From NCBI GenBank assembly GCA_937880095.1, contig CALFLK010000012.1, positions 62,001 through 126,000 of the forward strand: a stretch of DNA of 64,000 nt, in the 5' to 3' direction. Shown here piece by piece: positions 1-7,910 of this stretch. Numbering within the stretch: the stretch's first letter is position 1; every line of letters begins with the position of its first letter. The stretch is from an uncultured Faecalibacterium sp. (GTDB taxonomy: Bacteria; Bacillota; Clostridia; Oscillospirales; Ruminococcaceae). The translations under genes were made by a program, and so were the position numbers. The notes below the pieces were generated by a model that was not told the origin of the DNA, did no database searches, and worked only from the letters and a program-made list of their open reading frames with translations.

Positions 1-83
1 CAGTTAGTCGGCATGGTCTGGGGAGCAGCGGTAGCTTCCTGAGAGAAAGCCCACTTCGTGTTCAAAGAAAAAATCTCGCGCAT
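1..83 (-). CDS. Glycoside hydrolase family 2 enzyme (beta-glucuronidase/galactosidase type), N-terminal fragment
   Basis: Only the first 27 codons lie in the window. The ATG at 83 follows a strong AAGGAGG site 8 nt upstream. The visible start, MREIFSLNTKWAFSQ, with basic and aromatic residues and then a Pro/Thr-rich stretch, matches the usual beginning of bacterial GH2 beta-galactosidases and beta-glucuronidases. It lies downstream of uxaC, kdgK and eda on the same strand. A beta-glucuronidase releasing glucuronate for that pathway is therefore the most sensible reading, but substrate specificity cannot be judged from 27 residues. Confidence 0.6.
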   Translation of the reverse strand, partial: MREIFSLNTKWAFSQEATAAPQTMPTN

Positions 84-223
84 AGAAGAACCTCCTTGTA
101 TATATGCGTAGGATGTATGCAATTCCCAGCTTATTACTATTAGTGTAAAGGAAAACAAAAAAACTGGCAATAGCAAGAAACAGGGAATCTGACACGAATC
201 AGCATAAAATTTTACGAATGATA

Positions 224-262
224 AAAAAGTCCCCGCACTTCGGAAAAGGACGGGGACTTTTG
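224..262 (-). terminator. Rho-independent terminator after uxaC
   Basis: The stem AAAGTCCCCG/CGGGGACTTT has a T-run on the minus strand and lies about 15 nt after the uxaC stop. It separates uxaC from the GH2 gene, so the GH2 gene is either read through or has its own promoter in the 84-223 gap. Confidence 0.8.
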
Positions 263-277
263 CATAAAAACAAAGAA

Positions 278-1711
278 TTACAGACCGAAGTAGCGTACAG
301 CGTTGTTGTAGCAGATGCCCTCAACGATCTTCTTCAGAGAAGCCTCGTTGTTGGGGTATTCACCGTTCTCAACCCACTTGCCGATCAGGTTGCACATGAT
401 GCGGCGGAAGTAGTCGTGGCGGGTGTAGGACAGGAAGGAGCGAGAGTCGGTCAGCATACCAACAAAGTTGCCCAGCAGACCCAGGCTTGCCAGAGACTTC
501 ATCTGCTCTTCCATGCCGGTCTTGGTGTCGTTGAACCACCATGCGGAACCATGCTGCACCTTACCTGCAATCTCAGGGCTCTGGAAGCAGCCCAGAATGG
601 TGCCGATCTGTGCGTTGTCAGCAGGATTCAGAGAATACAGGATGGTCTTGGGCAGCTCATCGGTTGCGTCCAGTGCGCTCAGCAGAGCAGCAATGTTGCC
701 GCCGCAGGTGTTCTGCGCGATCATGTCATAACCGGTGTCGGGACCCATAGCAGCAAACTTTGCCTTGTTGTTATCGCGCAGGCAGGAGTAGTGCAGCTGC
801 ATGACGATGTCACGGCTGTGGTAGTTGCGTGCCAGGAACAGCAGGATTGCAGTCTGGTACATTTCAGCTTCTTCCTTGGTGACAGCCTGACCAGCCATTG
901 CTTTCTGGTAAACAGCTTCAACCTGCTCGTCAGAAGCCAGACGGAACATCACATAGTCCAGACCGTGGTCGCTTGCTTTGCAGCCGTGTGCTGCGAAGAA
1001 GTCCAGACGCTCCAGCAGAGCAGCCTTCACTTCTTCAACAGTGTTCAGGCTTTCCTTGCCAACGCTGGAAGCCAGCTTGCCCATGTATTCCACGAAACCG
1101 GGCTTGTGGATGTTGACAGCCTTGTCAGGACGGAAAGAAGGGCAGACCTTGCAGGTGATGGAAGCATCTGCTGCGATCTTCTCGTGCCATTCCAGAGAAT
1201 CAATGGGGTCGTCAGTGGTGCCGACCATTGCAACATTGGACTGGCGAATCAGACCGCGAACGGTCATGTTCTCGCCGTTCTGCAGCATTTCGTTGCAGTG
1301 CTTGTAAATCTCCTGTGCATTTTCGGGCGTGAAAGCCTCCTCAACGCCGAAGTACTTGTGCAGTTCCAGGTTGCACCAGTGGTACATGGGGTTGCCGATT
1401 GCCATTTCCAGCGCTTCAGCAAACTTCTGGATGCGCTCTGCACCGGGCTTGTCGCCGGTTACATAGTCTTCGGATACGCCGTTGGAACGCATGACACGCC
1501 ACTTGTAGTGGTCGCCGGCATAAGAACCATCCGGCTGCTTGCCACCCAGCCAGACATCTTCCAGCGCATTGAAACGGCGGTCTTCGTAAATCTCCTTGGG
1601 AGAGATATGGCAGTGATAGTCCACAATGGGCATCTTTTCAGCGTAGTCGTGGAACAGGTGCTTAGCGGTTTCGGTTTCCAGCAGGAAATCCTTATCCATA
1701 AATGCTTTCAT
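278..1711 (-). CDS. uxaC: Glucuronate (uronate) isomerase
   Basis: Interconverts D-glucuronate and D-fructuronate (and galacturonate/tagaturonate), the first cytosolic step of hexuronate catabolism. The 477-residue length matches the UxaC family (about 470). The N-terminal DYHCHIS segment is the metal-binding HxH motif of this amidohydrolase-like family. The ATG at 1711 is chosen because GGAAGAGA lies just upstream; an in-frame GTG seven codons earlier has no good site. It lies downstream of kdgK and eda in the same orientation, which fits a uronate operon. No uxuA/uxuB genes are seen in the window. Confidence 0.95.
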   Translation of the reverse strand: MKAFMDKDFLLETETAKHLFHDYAEKMPIVDYHCHISPKEIYEDRRFNALEDVWLGGKQPDGSYAGDHYKWRVMRSNGVSEDYVTGDKPGAERIQKFAEALEMAIGNPMYHWCNLELHKYFGVEEAFTPENAQEIYKHCNEMLQNGENMTVRGLIRQSNVAMVGTTDDPIDSLEWHEKIAADASITCKVCPSFRPDKAVNIHKPGFVEYMGKLASSVGKESLNTVEEVKAALLERLDFFAAHGCKASDHGLDYVMFRLASDEQVEAVYQKAMAGQAVTKEEAEMYQTAILLFLARNYHSRDIVMQLHYSCLRDNNKAKFAAMGPDTGYDMIAQNTCGGNIAALLSALDATDELPKTILYSLNPADNAQIGTILGCFQSPEIAGKVQHGSAWWFNDTKTGMEEQMKSLASLGLLGNFVGMLTDSRSFLSYTRHDYFRRIMCNLIGKWVENGEYPNNEASLKKIVEGICYNNAVRYFGL

Positions 1712-1737
1712 AGATATCTCTTCCGCGTACACAAAAG

Positions 1738-1762
1738 CCGCACGCCCGATAGGGACGTGCGG
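1738..1762 (-). other. Intercistronic hairpin between kdgK and uxaC
   Basis: A perfect 7-bp inverted repeat CCGCACG...CGTGCGG with an 11-nt loop lies in the kdgK-uxaC gap. On the minus strand it is followed by CTTTTGTG, a weak T-run. It could attenuate transcription or stabilise the upstream kdgK/eda message. Only the sequence symmetry is observed. Confidence 0.4.
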
Positions 1763-1822
1763 TATGTGCCGCGTACTCCTCCTTTATTGAAACAAAATAG
1801 AAGTACGAAAATCTGTGGTTAA

Positions 1823-2854
1823 TTAGCGCTGTACACGGCCGGAACCGTCGCCGCCAGCCAGCTTCTCAACTTCAGCGATGGTAGCGAAGTTGTAGTCGCC
1901 CTCGATGCTGTGCTTCAGAGCAGAAGCAGCAACAGCGAAATCAACAGCGTCCTGGGTGCCCTTGCCGCTCAGCAGAGCGTAGATCAGACCGCCGCCGAAG
2001 GAGTCACCGCCGCCGATACGGTCGATGATGTGCAGGTGATACTTCTTGGAGAAGCAGTACTCGTCAGAAGCAACGTCGTACAGCATAGCGCTCCAGTCGT
2101 TGTCGAAAGCACTCTTGCTCTCACGCAGGGTGATAGCAACCTTCTCAAAGCCGAACTTGTCAGCCAGCTGCTTTGCAACGCTCTTGTAGCCCTCACGGTT
2201 GATTTCACCAGCGGTGATGTCGGTAGCCTCAGCCTCGATGCCGAAGACGTCCTTTGCGTCCTCCTCGTTGGAGATGCAGACGTCAACGTACTGGCACAGC
2301 TCGGTCATAGCAGCACGAGCCTGCTCACGAGTCCACAGCTTGCCGCGGTAGTTCAGGTCGCAGCTGATCTTGCAGCCGTGTGCCTTAGCAGCCTTGCAAG
2401 CTTCCTTGCAGATCTCAACAACGTTTGCGCCCAGAGCCGGGGTGATGCCGGTGAAGTGGAACCACTCTGCACCCTCGAAGATCTCATCCCAGTTAAAGTC
2501 AGCAGTGGTAGCTTCCTGGATAGCGGAGTGAGCACGGTCGTAGATGCAGACGGAAGGACGCTGAGAAGCACCCTTTTCGTTGAAGTAGATGCCAACACGG
2601 TCACCGCCGCGGGTGATCATGCTGGTGTTGACGCCATAGCGGCGCAGGCTGTTCACAGCTGCCTGACCGATTGCGTGTGCGGGCAGCTTGGAAACAAAGT
2701 ATGCGTCCATGCCGTAGTTTGCCAGAGAAACTGCGACGTTTGCTTCGCCGCCGCCGAAGGTGAACTCCAGGTGGTCAGCCTGAACGAAACGCTCGTAGTT
2801 ATAGGGCTGCAGACGGATCATCAATTCGCCGAAGGTAACAACTTTCTTTGCCAT
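1823..2854 (-). CDS. kdgK: 2-dehydro-3-deoxygluconokinase (PfkB family)
   Basis: Phosphorylates KDG to KDPG with ATP, feeding the aldolase encoded just upstream. The 343-residue protein begins MAKKVVTFGELMIRL, a typical PfkB sugar-kinase start. Near the C-terminus it has the anion-hole/catalytic motif DRIGGGDSFGGG. The start at 2854 is set by AAAAAGGAG nine nt upstream; a longer open frame has no such site. It lies 49 bp downstream of eda and 111 bp upstream of uxaC, consistent with one transcript. Confidence 0.95.
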   Translation of the reverse strand: MAKKVVTFGELMIRLQPYNYERFVQADHLEFTFGGGEANVAVSLANYGMDAYFVSKLPAHAIGQAAVNSLRRYGVNTSMITRGGDRVGIYFNEKGASQRPSVCIYDRAHSAIQEATTADFNWDEIFEGAEWFHFTGITPALGANVVEICKEACKAAKAHGCKISCDLNYRGKLWTREQARAAMTELCQYVDVCISNEEDAKDVFGIEAEATDITAGEINREGYKSVAKQLADKFGFEKVAITLRESKSAFDNDWSAMLYDVASDEYCFSKKYHLHIIDRIGGGDSFGGGLIYALLSGKGTQDAVDFAVAASALKHSIEGDYNFATIAEVEKLAGGDGSGRVQR

Positions 2855-2903
2855 GGTGATAAACTCCTTTTTATATGTTTGTTTCTTTGTGAATGAATAA
2901 AAC

Positions 2904-3866
2904 TTACTTCTGAACCAGGTGGATTGCGAAGCCGCCGACTTCATCAGCCAGGTAGCAGGCAATGTTTTTGCCGTTCTTGTTGACCATGCTGTCCAGATCA
3001 AACTTCACACCGCGGCGGCTCAGGTGGTAAACAGCGCGATCCACGTTGTTGCACTTGATAGCGATGTGGCCGTTCTTGCCGCGGCCGTTGGACTTCATGA
3101 TCTCGAATTCCTTGTTGCCGACAAAGATGCTGGAGTTGCCAACAGCGATCTTCTTGTTCAGCAGGCCAGCCAGCAGGTTTGCGGTAGCCATTGCTTCTTC
3201 CTCGTTTTCGCTGTTGATGCCGATGTGGCCCAGCTCCAGACCCAGCATAACGTCAACTGCTTCCTTGCTCATAGCGGTGATCTTGTCCCAGTCGCGAGCC
3301 TTGATCACGTCAGACTTGCACATCCAGGTGCCGCCGACAGCGAAAATCTGGTCATAGCCCAGGTAGTCATTTACGTTCTTTGCGTTGACACCGCCGGTGC
3401 ACATCCACTTAGCGCTCTTCAGAGCAGCGCCGATGTTCTTCAGCATATTGACGCCGCCATTTGCCTCAGCAGGGAAGAACTTCAGGGTTTCGCAGCCCAT
3501 GTTCATAGCCTGCTGCATTTCGCCAGCGGAAGTGGTGCCGGGCATTGCGATGCCGCCCTTGTCGATGACGTGCTGGACCACATTGGGGTCAAAGCCGGGA
3601 GCAACGATGAAGGATGCACCAGCAGCCATAGCACGGTCAGCCTGCTCGGTGGTCAGGACAGTGCCTGCGCCCAGCAGCATCTCGGGCATTTCTTCGTGAA
3701 TCTTGCGGATGCAATCTTCAGCACAAGCGGTGCGGAAGGTGACCTCAGCAGCGGGCAGACCGCCGTCAGCCAGAGCCTTGCACAGGGGCAGAGCTTCGTC
3801 AACGCTGTTGAAAGCGATGACGGGGATGATACCGATCTGATAAACTTTGTTCAGTACGTCATTCAT
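2904..3866 (-). CDS. eda: KDPG aldolase fused to a C-terminal VOC (glyoxalase-fold) domain
   Basis: Cleaves KDPG to pyruvate and glyceraldehyde-3-phosphate. Residues 1 to about 208 form a complete class I KDPG/KHG aldolase: the Schiff-base lysine is K129 in LKFFPAEANGG, and the catalytic glutamate is in AAEVTFRT (E41). E. coli Eda is about 213 residues; this protein has 320. Residues about 212-320 (LGHIGINSENEEEA ... GGFAIHLVQK) look like a vicinal-oxygen-chelate domain. The role of the extra domain is unknown. AGGAGG precedes the ATG at 3866. It is the promoter-proximal gene of the uronate operon. Confidence 0.92.
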   Translation of the reverse strand: MNDVLNKVYQIGIIPVIAFNSVDEALPLCKALADGGLPAAEVTFRTACAEDCIRKIHEEMPEMLLGAGTVLTTEQADRAMAAGASFIVAPGFDPNVVQHVIDKGGIAMPGTTSAGEMQQAMNMGCETLKFFPAEANGGVNMLKNIGAALKSAKWMCTGGVNAKNVNDYLGYDQIFAVGGTWMCKSDVIKARDWDKITAMSKEAVDVMLGLELGHIGINSENEEEAMATANLLAGLLNKKIAVGNSSIFVGNKEFEIMKSNGRGKNGHIAIKCNNVDRAVYHLSRRGVKFDLDSMVNKNGKNIACYLADEVGGFAIHLVQK

Positions 3867-3911
3867 AGCGGGTTCCTCCTAAAAGAATTCATGTCGTAAC
3901 AAATAGATTGG

Positions 3912-3926
3912 ACAGCGTGACGCTGT
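3912..3926. promoter_or_regulatory. Perfect palindrome in the eda leader (operator candidate)
   Basis: ACAGCGTGACGCTGT is a 6-bp inverted repeat around a 3-nt centre. It lies between the eda promoter and start codon, where a repressor or catabolite protein could bind. No factor can be assigned from sequence alone. Confidence 0.35.
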
Positions 3927-3933
3927 GTAGTAC

Positions 3934-3967
3934 CTAGTATTATAATGCCTTGTATACTAGAAAACAA
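3934..3967 (-). promoter_or_regulatory. Promoter of the eda-kdgK-uxaC operon with overlapping inverted repeats
   Basis: On the minus strand TTGTTT (3967-3962), a 17-nt spacer and TATAAT (3944-3939) form a good sigma-A promoter. CTAGTAT (3934-3940) and ATACTAG (3954-3960) form an inverted repeat bracketing the -10. CCTTGT and ACAAGG at about 3948-3969 form a second one over the -35. These are plausible sites for the divergently encoded GntR regulator. The gene-free stretch 3867-4306 otherwise holds only the gntR promoter and AT-rich DNA. Confidence 0.65.
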
Positions 3968-4216
3968 GGGGCAATCTGATTTGAAAGAAGAATTTCACAG
4001 GATAAAAAAGAAATATGGACGAAACAACACAAAAATAACGAACGCAATAGAAAATTTCGATACATGAAAATGGCCTCGCAGGACACGAAAAGCATTTGTC
4101 ACGCTGCCATATATTTGTAATTTCAGTTTGCCAAAGCTTTTTTATTTTCGCAAGAGTTTTAACGCAGCTTCGGCGTTATGTCTGAAAAGAGCAAAGATTT
4201 TTTACTTGCATACCAG

Positions 4217-4246
4217 TTGACGCATCGGCGGTTTCCGTGGTACAGT
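4217..4246 (+). promoter_or_regulatory. Promoter of the GntR regulator gene
   Basis: TTGACG, an 18-nt spacer and TACAGT lie 60 bp before the chosen ATG at 4307. The position argues against the upstream in-frame ATG at 4178, which would lie before the promoter. Confidence 0.6.
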
Positions 4247-4306
4247 GAATTTGTAAGAAAAATAAGAAAAGCAGAATTTTATGGGGAAACAGGAGACATT
4301 TTATCT

Positions 4307-4987
4307 ATGCGTTTGACAGAGCGACTTCCGCGGGAAACCGGTCGAGATTATGCCCTGCGCACAATCAAAGATAACATTGTGCGTCTGGAACTGGTGCCCG
4401 GCAGCATGGTAAGTGAAAATGAGCTGGCTTCTGAAATGGGATTGTCCCGTACACCGGTGCGGGAAGCGCTGATTGAACTTTCCAAAGCAAAGATTGTGGA
4501 AATCTACCCGCAGCGTGGCAGCAGCATTTCACTCATTGATTATAATTTGGTTGAAGAAGCGCGTTTTATGCGTCAGGTGCTGGAATGTGCTGTGGTGGAG
4601 CAGTGCTGCGGCAAGACCAACGCAGTAGAATTGCAGAAGCTGCAGGAAAATCTGCGCTTGCAGCAGTTTTACCAGCAAGACGGTCAAACATACACCGAAA
4701 TGCTGATGGAGCTGGATAATGAATTCCATGCTTTGCTGTTTGAGATGGCTGGCAAACCGCAGGTGTACAAGCTGATGGAAAATATTTCGCTGCACGCGGA
4801 GCGTGTGCGCAGCTTGGCATTGAGCAAGGTCAAGGGTGAAAAAATCGTGGAGGATCACGCACTTTTGCTGCAAGGCATTATGGATAATGAACCGGATCAC
4901 GTGGTAGCGTTGATGAAAAAGCATCTGAATCGATACGATATTGATGCAAAGGCGATTCGAGAAGCGTACCCTACTTATTTTAAGTAA
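4307..4987 (+). CDS. GntR-family regulator, FCD subfamily (probable uronate-operon regulator)
   Basis: DNA-binding regulator of 226 residues. The N-terminal winged helix contains the GntR signature (LVPGSMVSENELASEMGLSRTPVREAL). The C-terminal all-helical FCD effector domain has the D-x-x-x-H element (LDNEFHALLF) and later histidines (HAERVR, KKHLNRY) that normally bind metal and ligand. AGGAGA precedes the ATG. It is transcribed divergently from eda-kdgK-uxaC. FCD regulators such as UxuR/ExuR control hexuronate genes, so control of that operon by a uronate intermediate is inferred. Confidence 0.88.
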   Translation: MRLTERLPRETGRDYALRTIKDNIVRLELVPGSMVSENELASEMGLSRTPVREALIELSKAKIVEIYPQRGSSISLIDYNLVEEARFMRQVLECAVVEQCCGKTNAVELQKLQENLRLQQFYQQDGQTYTEMLMELDNEFHALLFEMAGKPQVYKLMENISLHAERVRSLALSKVKGEKIVEDHALLLQGIMDNEPDHVVALMKKHLNRYDIDAKAIREAYPTYFK

Positions 4988-4992
4988 AACAG

Positions 4993-5036
4993 AAAATCCC
5001 CGCCGCTATGCTGTCCATAACGGCGGGGACTTTTTG
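4993..5036 (+). terminator. Terminator after the GntR gene
   Basis: A 9-bp stem TCCCCGCCG/CGGCGGGGA is followed by CTTTTTG, immediately after the stop codon. Confidence 0.85.
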
Positions 5037-5148
5037 TTTTTGGGAGCAAAAGGATTTTGTACAGACAATGCAGGAAAACAACAAAGAAGCTGCAGCGCAA
5101 GACGATATACTATAAAAGTAAGGATACTGTGAAACTCGTCTGCTTTGG

Positions 5149-5178
5149 TTGAATCCGTGGATGAAAATGTTGTATACT
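5149..5178 (+). promoter_or_regulatory. Promoter of the CPBP-tadA-SDR unit
   Basis: TTGAAT, an 18-nt spacer and TATACT lie about 34 bp before the CPBP start codon. Confidence 0.55.
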
Positions 5179-5211
5179 ACAAAAGAACGTAGAAAAAAGG
5201 AGCGATGACAA

Positions 5212-6129
5212 ATGCAGAGTCGAAAAATGCTGCGGCAGGATGGCTTTGAAACCGCGACTGCTTGGTGTGCCGGCTGTGCCGTTGGTTACCTGCTGCTTTC
5301 GATACTGGGCAGTATGATTGGCGGTGTACTGCTGGAAAAATGGCGGCTGGGTCCCGGTGCGGGTGCTTCCATCGTCAGGTATGAATGGATGGCATGGTGC
5401 GCCAATTTGGCGTTCAGTACGATTGGCCTGGTAATACCGATTTTGCTGGCACTTGGTCTGGGGCATTTACCACGGCATCAGCTGCGCTGGAATATACCGA
5501 AGAAAGATGTACTGTTACCAGTGTTGGCAGTGTATTTGGGCGGTTCACAGCTGGCAGGTATTGCTGCGAGTTGGATCGGGCAGGCAACCGGAAGCACACA
5601 GGTGATTTCCCTCCCGGAGAGCGGTTCTGCCTGTATTTTGGCCTTTTTTGTGCTTTGTGTGGTTTCGCCGGTACTGGAAGAAACTCTATTCCGTGGTGCA
5701 ATGCAGGGATTCCTGCGCCCGTATGGTTTTTGGCTTGCGATTGTGGGTCAGGCGGTGCCGTTTTCACTTTTGCACGGCAGCGCATCCGCAGCATTTTTTG
5801 CTCTGCTGGCAGGTATTTTCTTTGGCTGGCTGGCAGAGTACAGCAACAGCATTTTGCCGGGTATGGTATTGCATTTTGTCAACAACACCATGGCGTTTGT
5901 ACAGATGCTGCTGATCAACAATGGTGCCGCTGGGGCGGCGCAAATGCTGAGTATTCTATGTCTGCTGATATTGCCCATTGTTGGATTGCTGGTACTGGTT
6001 TGGTGGATTCGGCAAGGCGGACTTTTGCAAAAGTTGGAGCGGGTTTCCCGCGTGGATCGTCTTTTGTATAGTGTGCCGTGGATGCTGACACAGATTTTTC
6101 TGCTGATTTTTTGCCTGTTTCTGGCATAA
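5212..6129 (+). CDS. CPBP-family intramembrane glutamic/metalloprotease
   Basis: Polytopic membrane protein of 305 residues in the CAAX-protease/bacteriocin-processing (CPBP, ABI) family. The three signature motifs are present: EETLFRG (E156, E157, R161), FSLLHG (H188) and HFVNN (H221, N225). Several hydrophobic segments surround them. In bacteria these proteins take part in peptide processing, bacteriocin immunity or stress signalling; the substrate here is unknown. AAAAGGAG lies upstream of the ATG. It precedes tadA by 20 bp, but the shared unit implies no functional link. Confidence 0.88.
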   Translation: MQSRKMLRQDGFETATAWCAGCAVGYLLLSILGSMIGGVLLEKWRLGPGAGASIVRYEWMAWCANLAFSTIGLVIPILLALGLGHLPRHQLRWNIPKKDVLLPVLAVYLGGSQLAGIAASWIGQATGSTQVISLPESGSACILAFFVLCVVSPVLEETLFRGAMQGFLRPYGFWLAIVGQAVPFSLLHGSASAAFFALLAGIFFGWLAEYSNSILPGMVLHFVNNTMAFVQMLLINNGAAGAAQMLSILCLLILPIVGLLVLVWWIRQGGLLQKLERVSRVDRLLYSVPWMLTQIFLLIFCLFLA

Positions 6130-6149
6130 CAAGATAGATAGGAGAGTCC

Positions 6150-6656
6150 ATGACAGATTTGGAACTGATGCAGGCAGCCCTGTGCGAGGCAGAAAAAGCT
6201 GCTGTATTGGGTGAAGTGCCGGTAGGTGCTGTGATTGCCAAAGATGGCGAAATCATTGCTGCGGCACACAACACCCGGGAAACAGAAAAAAATGCTACCC
6301 ACCATGCCGAACTGCTGGCAATCGATGCAGCGTGTAAAAAGCTGGGTGGCTGGCGCTTGTGGCAGTGCGAGCTGTTTGTGACACTGGAACCCTGCCCTAT
6401 GTGTGCAGGTGCAATCATCAACAGCCGAATTCGCAGAGTGGTATATGGCGCTCCGGATACCAAAGCGGGCTGCTGTGGTTCGGTAACAGATTTGTTTGCC
6501 ATGCCGTTCAATCACAAGCCAAAGCTGGAGAGCGGATTGTGCGCAGAAGAAGCTGGTGCGCTGCTGTCAAAGTTTTTTGTGCAGCTAAGAGAAAAGCGTG
6601 CCGGTATGCCCAAGTGGCGCCCGCCGCAGAGCAAATCAAATCAGGAAATGAAATAA
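6150..6656 (+). CDS. tadA: tRNA-specific adenosine(34) deaminase
   Basis: Converts A34 to inosine in tRNA-Arg(ACG). The 168-residue protein has the cytidine-deaminase-fold zinc site: HHAE (H52 ligand, E54 proton shuttle) and PCPMC (C82, C85). This is the TadA arrangement at the usual spacing. A GGAGAG site precedes the ATG. It is co-oriented with the CPBP gene upstream and an SDR gene downstream. Confidence 0.95.
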   Translation: MTDLELMQAALCEAEKAAVLGEVPVGAVIAKDGEIIAAAHNTRETEKNATHHAELLAIDAACKKLGGWRLWQCELFVTLEPCPMCAGAIINSRIRRVVYGAPDTKAGCCGSVTDLFAMPFNHKPKLESGLCAEEAGALLSKFFVQLREKRAGMPKWRPPQSKSNQEMK

Positions 6657-6700
6657 ATTGCAACTGTGAATCTTATCTTATGTATAAGGAGGAATGCAAC

Positions 6701-7777
6701 GTGTCGTATTCGGATCACGATGATTTTGAAATGAATTTTTTTGAGGATGAACCGGAAGAAGAAGCAACGGTACAGGAGCTGAAAGCCAGCCACCACGCTA
6801 TTTTCGATTGGGCAGCCGGCGGTGCTACCGATCTGATTGATGAGGAGCCCCAGCAGAATGAGGAAAAAACGCAGCTGTTCTCGGACATTCCGGAGCCGGA
6901 AATGACATCTCGCGAAACAGCTGAAGAAGGCTGGACTACGTTGGAAAAACCGGAACCGGAAGAAGCACCGCAGAAAACAGAAAGCGTACCGCAGCAAGAA
7001 CCGGAACAACCTGCGGAAGAACCTAAACAGCCCCAGAATTACCATGAAAATAATGGTCATGTGGTGCTGGTTTCCGGCGGTGACCGGGGTATCGGTGCAG
7101 CAACGGTTCGGATGTTCTGGCAGGCAGGTTACCGCACAGCATTTTTCTATCACACGAACGAAGATGCTGCCCGCGCTTTGGTCAATGAGCTGGGATGTGA
7201 CTGCGTAGCAGTACAGTGTGATGTATCCGACCGCGCTGCCTGCGAAGCAGCGTGGAAAGTGGTACAGCGCACCGTAGGCGAACCGGATGTACTGGTCTGC
7301 AACGCGGGCGTCGCACAGCAAAAGCTGTTTACAGATATTACCGAAGCGGACTGGCAGCATATGATTGGTGTGGACCTGACGGGTGTGTTCCATCTGTGCC
7401 AGCTGGCTTTGCCCGATATGATTCGCAATAAATACGGTCGCATCTTAACGGTCAGCAGTATGTGGGGACAGACTGGCGGCAGCTGTGAAGTACATTATTC
7501 CGCCGCAAAGGCAGGCGTGATTGGTTTGACCAAGGCGCTGGCAAAAGAGGAAGGTCCCAGCGGTATTACGGTCAACTGTGTTGCGCCCGGTGTGATTGAA
7601 ACCGATATGATGCGCAGCTTTACATCGGAAGACAAAGCTGCTTTGGCAGAAGAAACCCCGGTACAGCGGTTGGGTACCCCGGAAGAAGTAGCTCGGATGC
7701 TGGTATTCCTGGCAGACGAAAATGCCGGATTCATTACGGGACAAATCCTGGGCGTCAACGGCGGTTTGGTGATCTGA
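6701..7777 (+). CDS. FabG-like short-chain dehydrogenase with an acidic N-terminal extension
   Basis: NAD(P)H-dependent oxidoreductase of the classical SDR family. The GTG at 6701 is chosen because AAGGAGG sits 8 nt before it. Residues 1 to about 112 are a low-complexity, Glu/Pro-rich, probably disordered extension (PEEEATVQEL, PEPEEAPQKTES). The remaining ~246 residues are a complete SDR: GGDRGIG cofactor loop, NAG, and a catalytic Ser/Tyr/Lys triad around SSMWGQ and YSAAK. The C-terminal part resembles 3-oxoacyl-ACP reductase, but no fatty-acid synthesis genes lie nearby. The true substrate and the role of the extension are unknown. Confidence 0.85.
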   Translation: MSYSDHDDFEMNFFEDEPEEEATVQELKASHHAIFDWAAGGATDLIDEEPQQNEEKTQLFSDIPEPEMTSRETAEEGWTTLEKPEPEEAPQKTESVPQQEPEQPAEEPKQPQNYHENNGHVVLVSGGDRGIGAATVRMFWQAGYRTAFFYHTNEDAARALVNELGCDCVAVQCDVSDRAACEAAWKVVQRTVGEPDVLVCNAGVAQQKLFTDITEADWQHMIGVDLTGVFHLCQLALPDMIRNKYGRILTVSSMWGQTGGSCEVHYSAAKAGVIGLTKALAKEEGPSGITVNCVAPGVIETDMMRSFTSEDKAALAEETPVQRLGTPEEVARMLVFLADENAGFITGQILGVNGGLVI

Positions 7778-7820
7778 GCGCGGAAAAAAGAGGAAATACG
7801 CTGTTTTTGCCGAAAAAAGC

Positions 7821-7849
7821 GTGACAAAACCCGATAAAGCGTGTATAAT
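7821..7849 (+). promoter_or_regulatory. Promoter of rpoD
   Basis: GTGACA, a 17-nt spacer and TATAAT lie 62 bp before the rpoD start codon. Confidence 0.7.
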
Positions 7850-7910
7850 GTAAAATTGATTACCTATGTTTATCCCGACAAGCAGCGGAACCAAAAGGAG
7901 AGGACGAAAT

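Noticed and set aside
4..195. 63-residue open frame on the minus strand at the left edge
   Set aside because: It overlaps the GH2 gene start in another frame and lacks a ribosome site; the 27-codon GH2 start with AAGGAGG is better supported.
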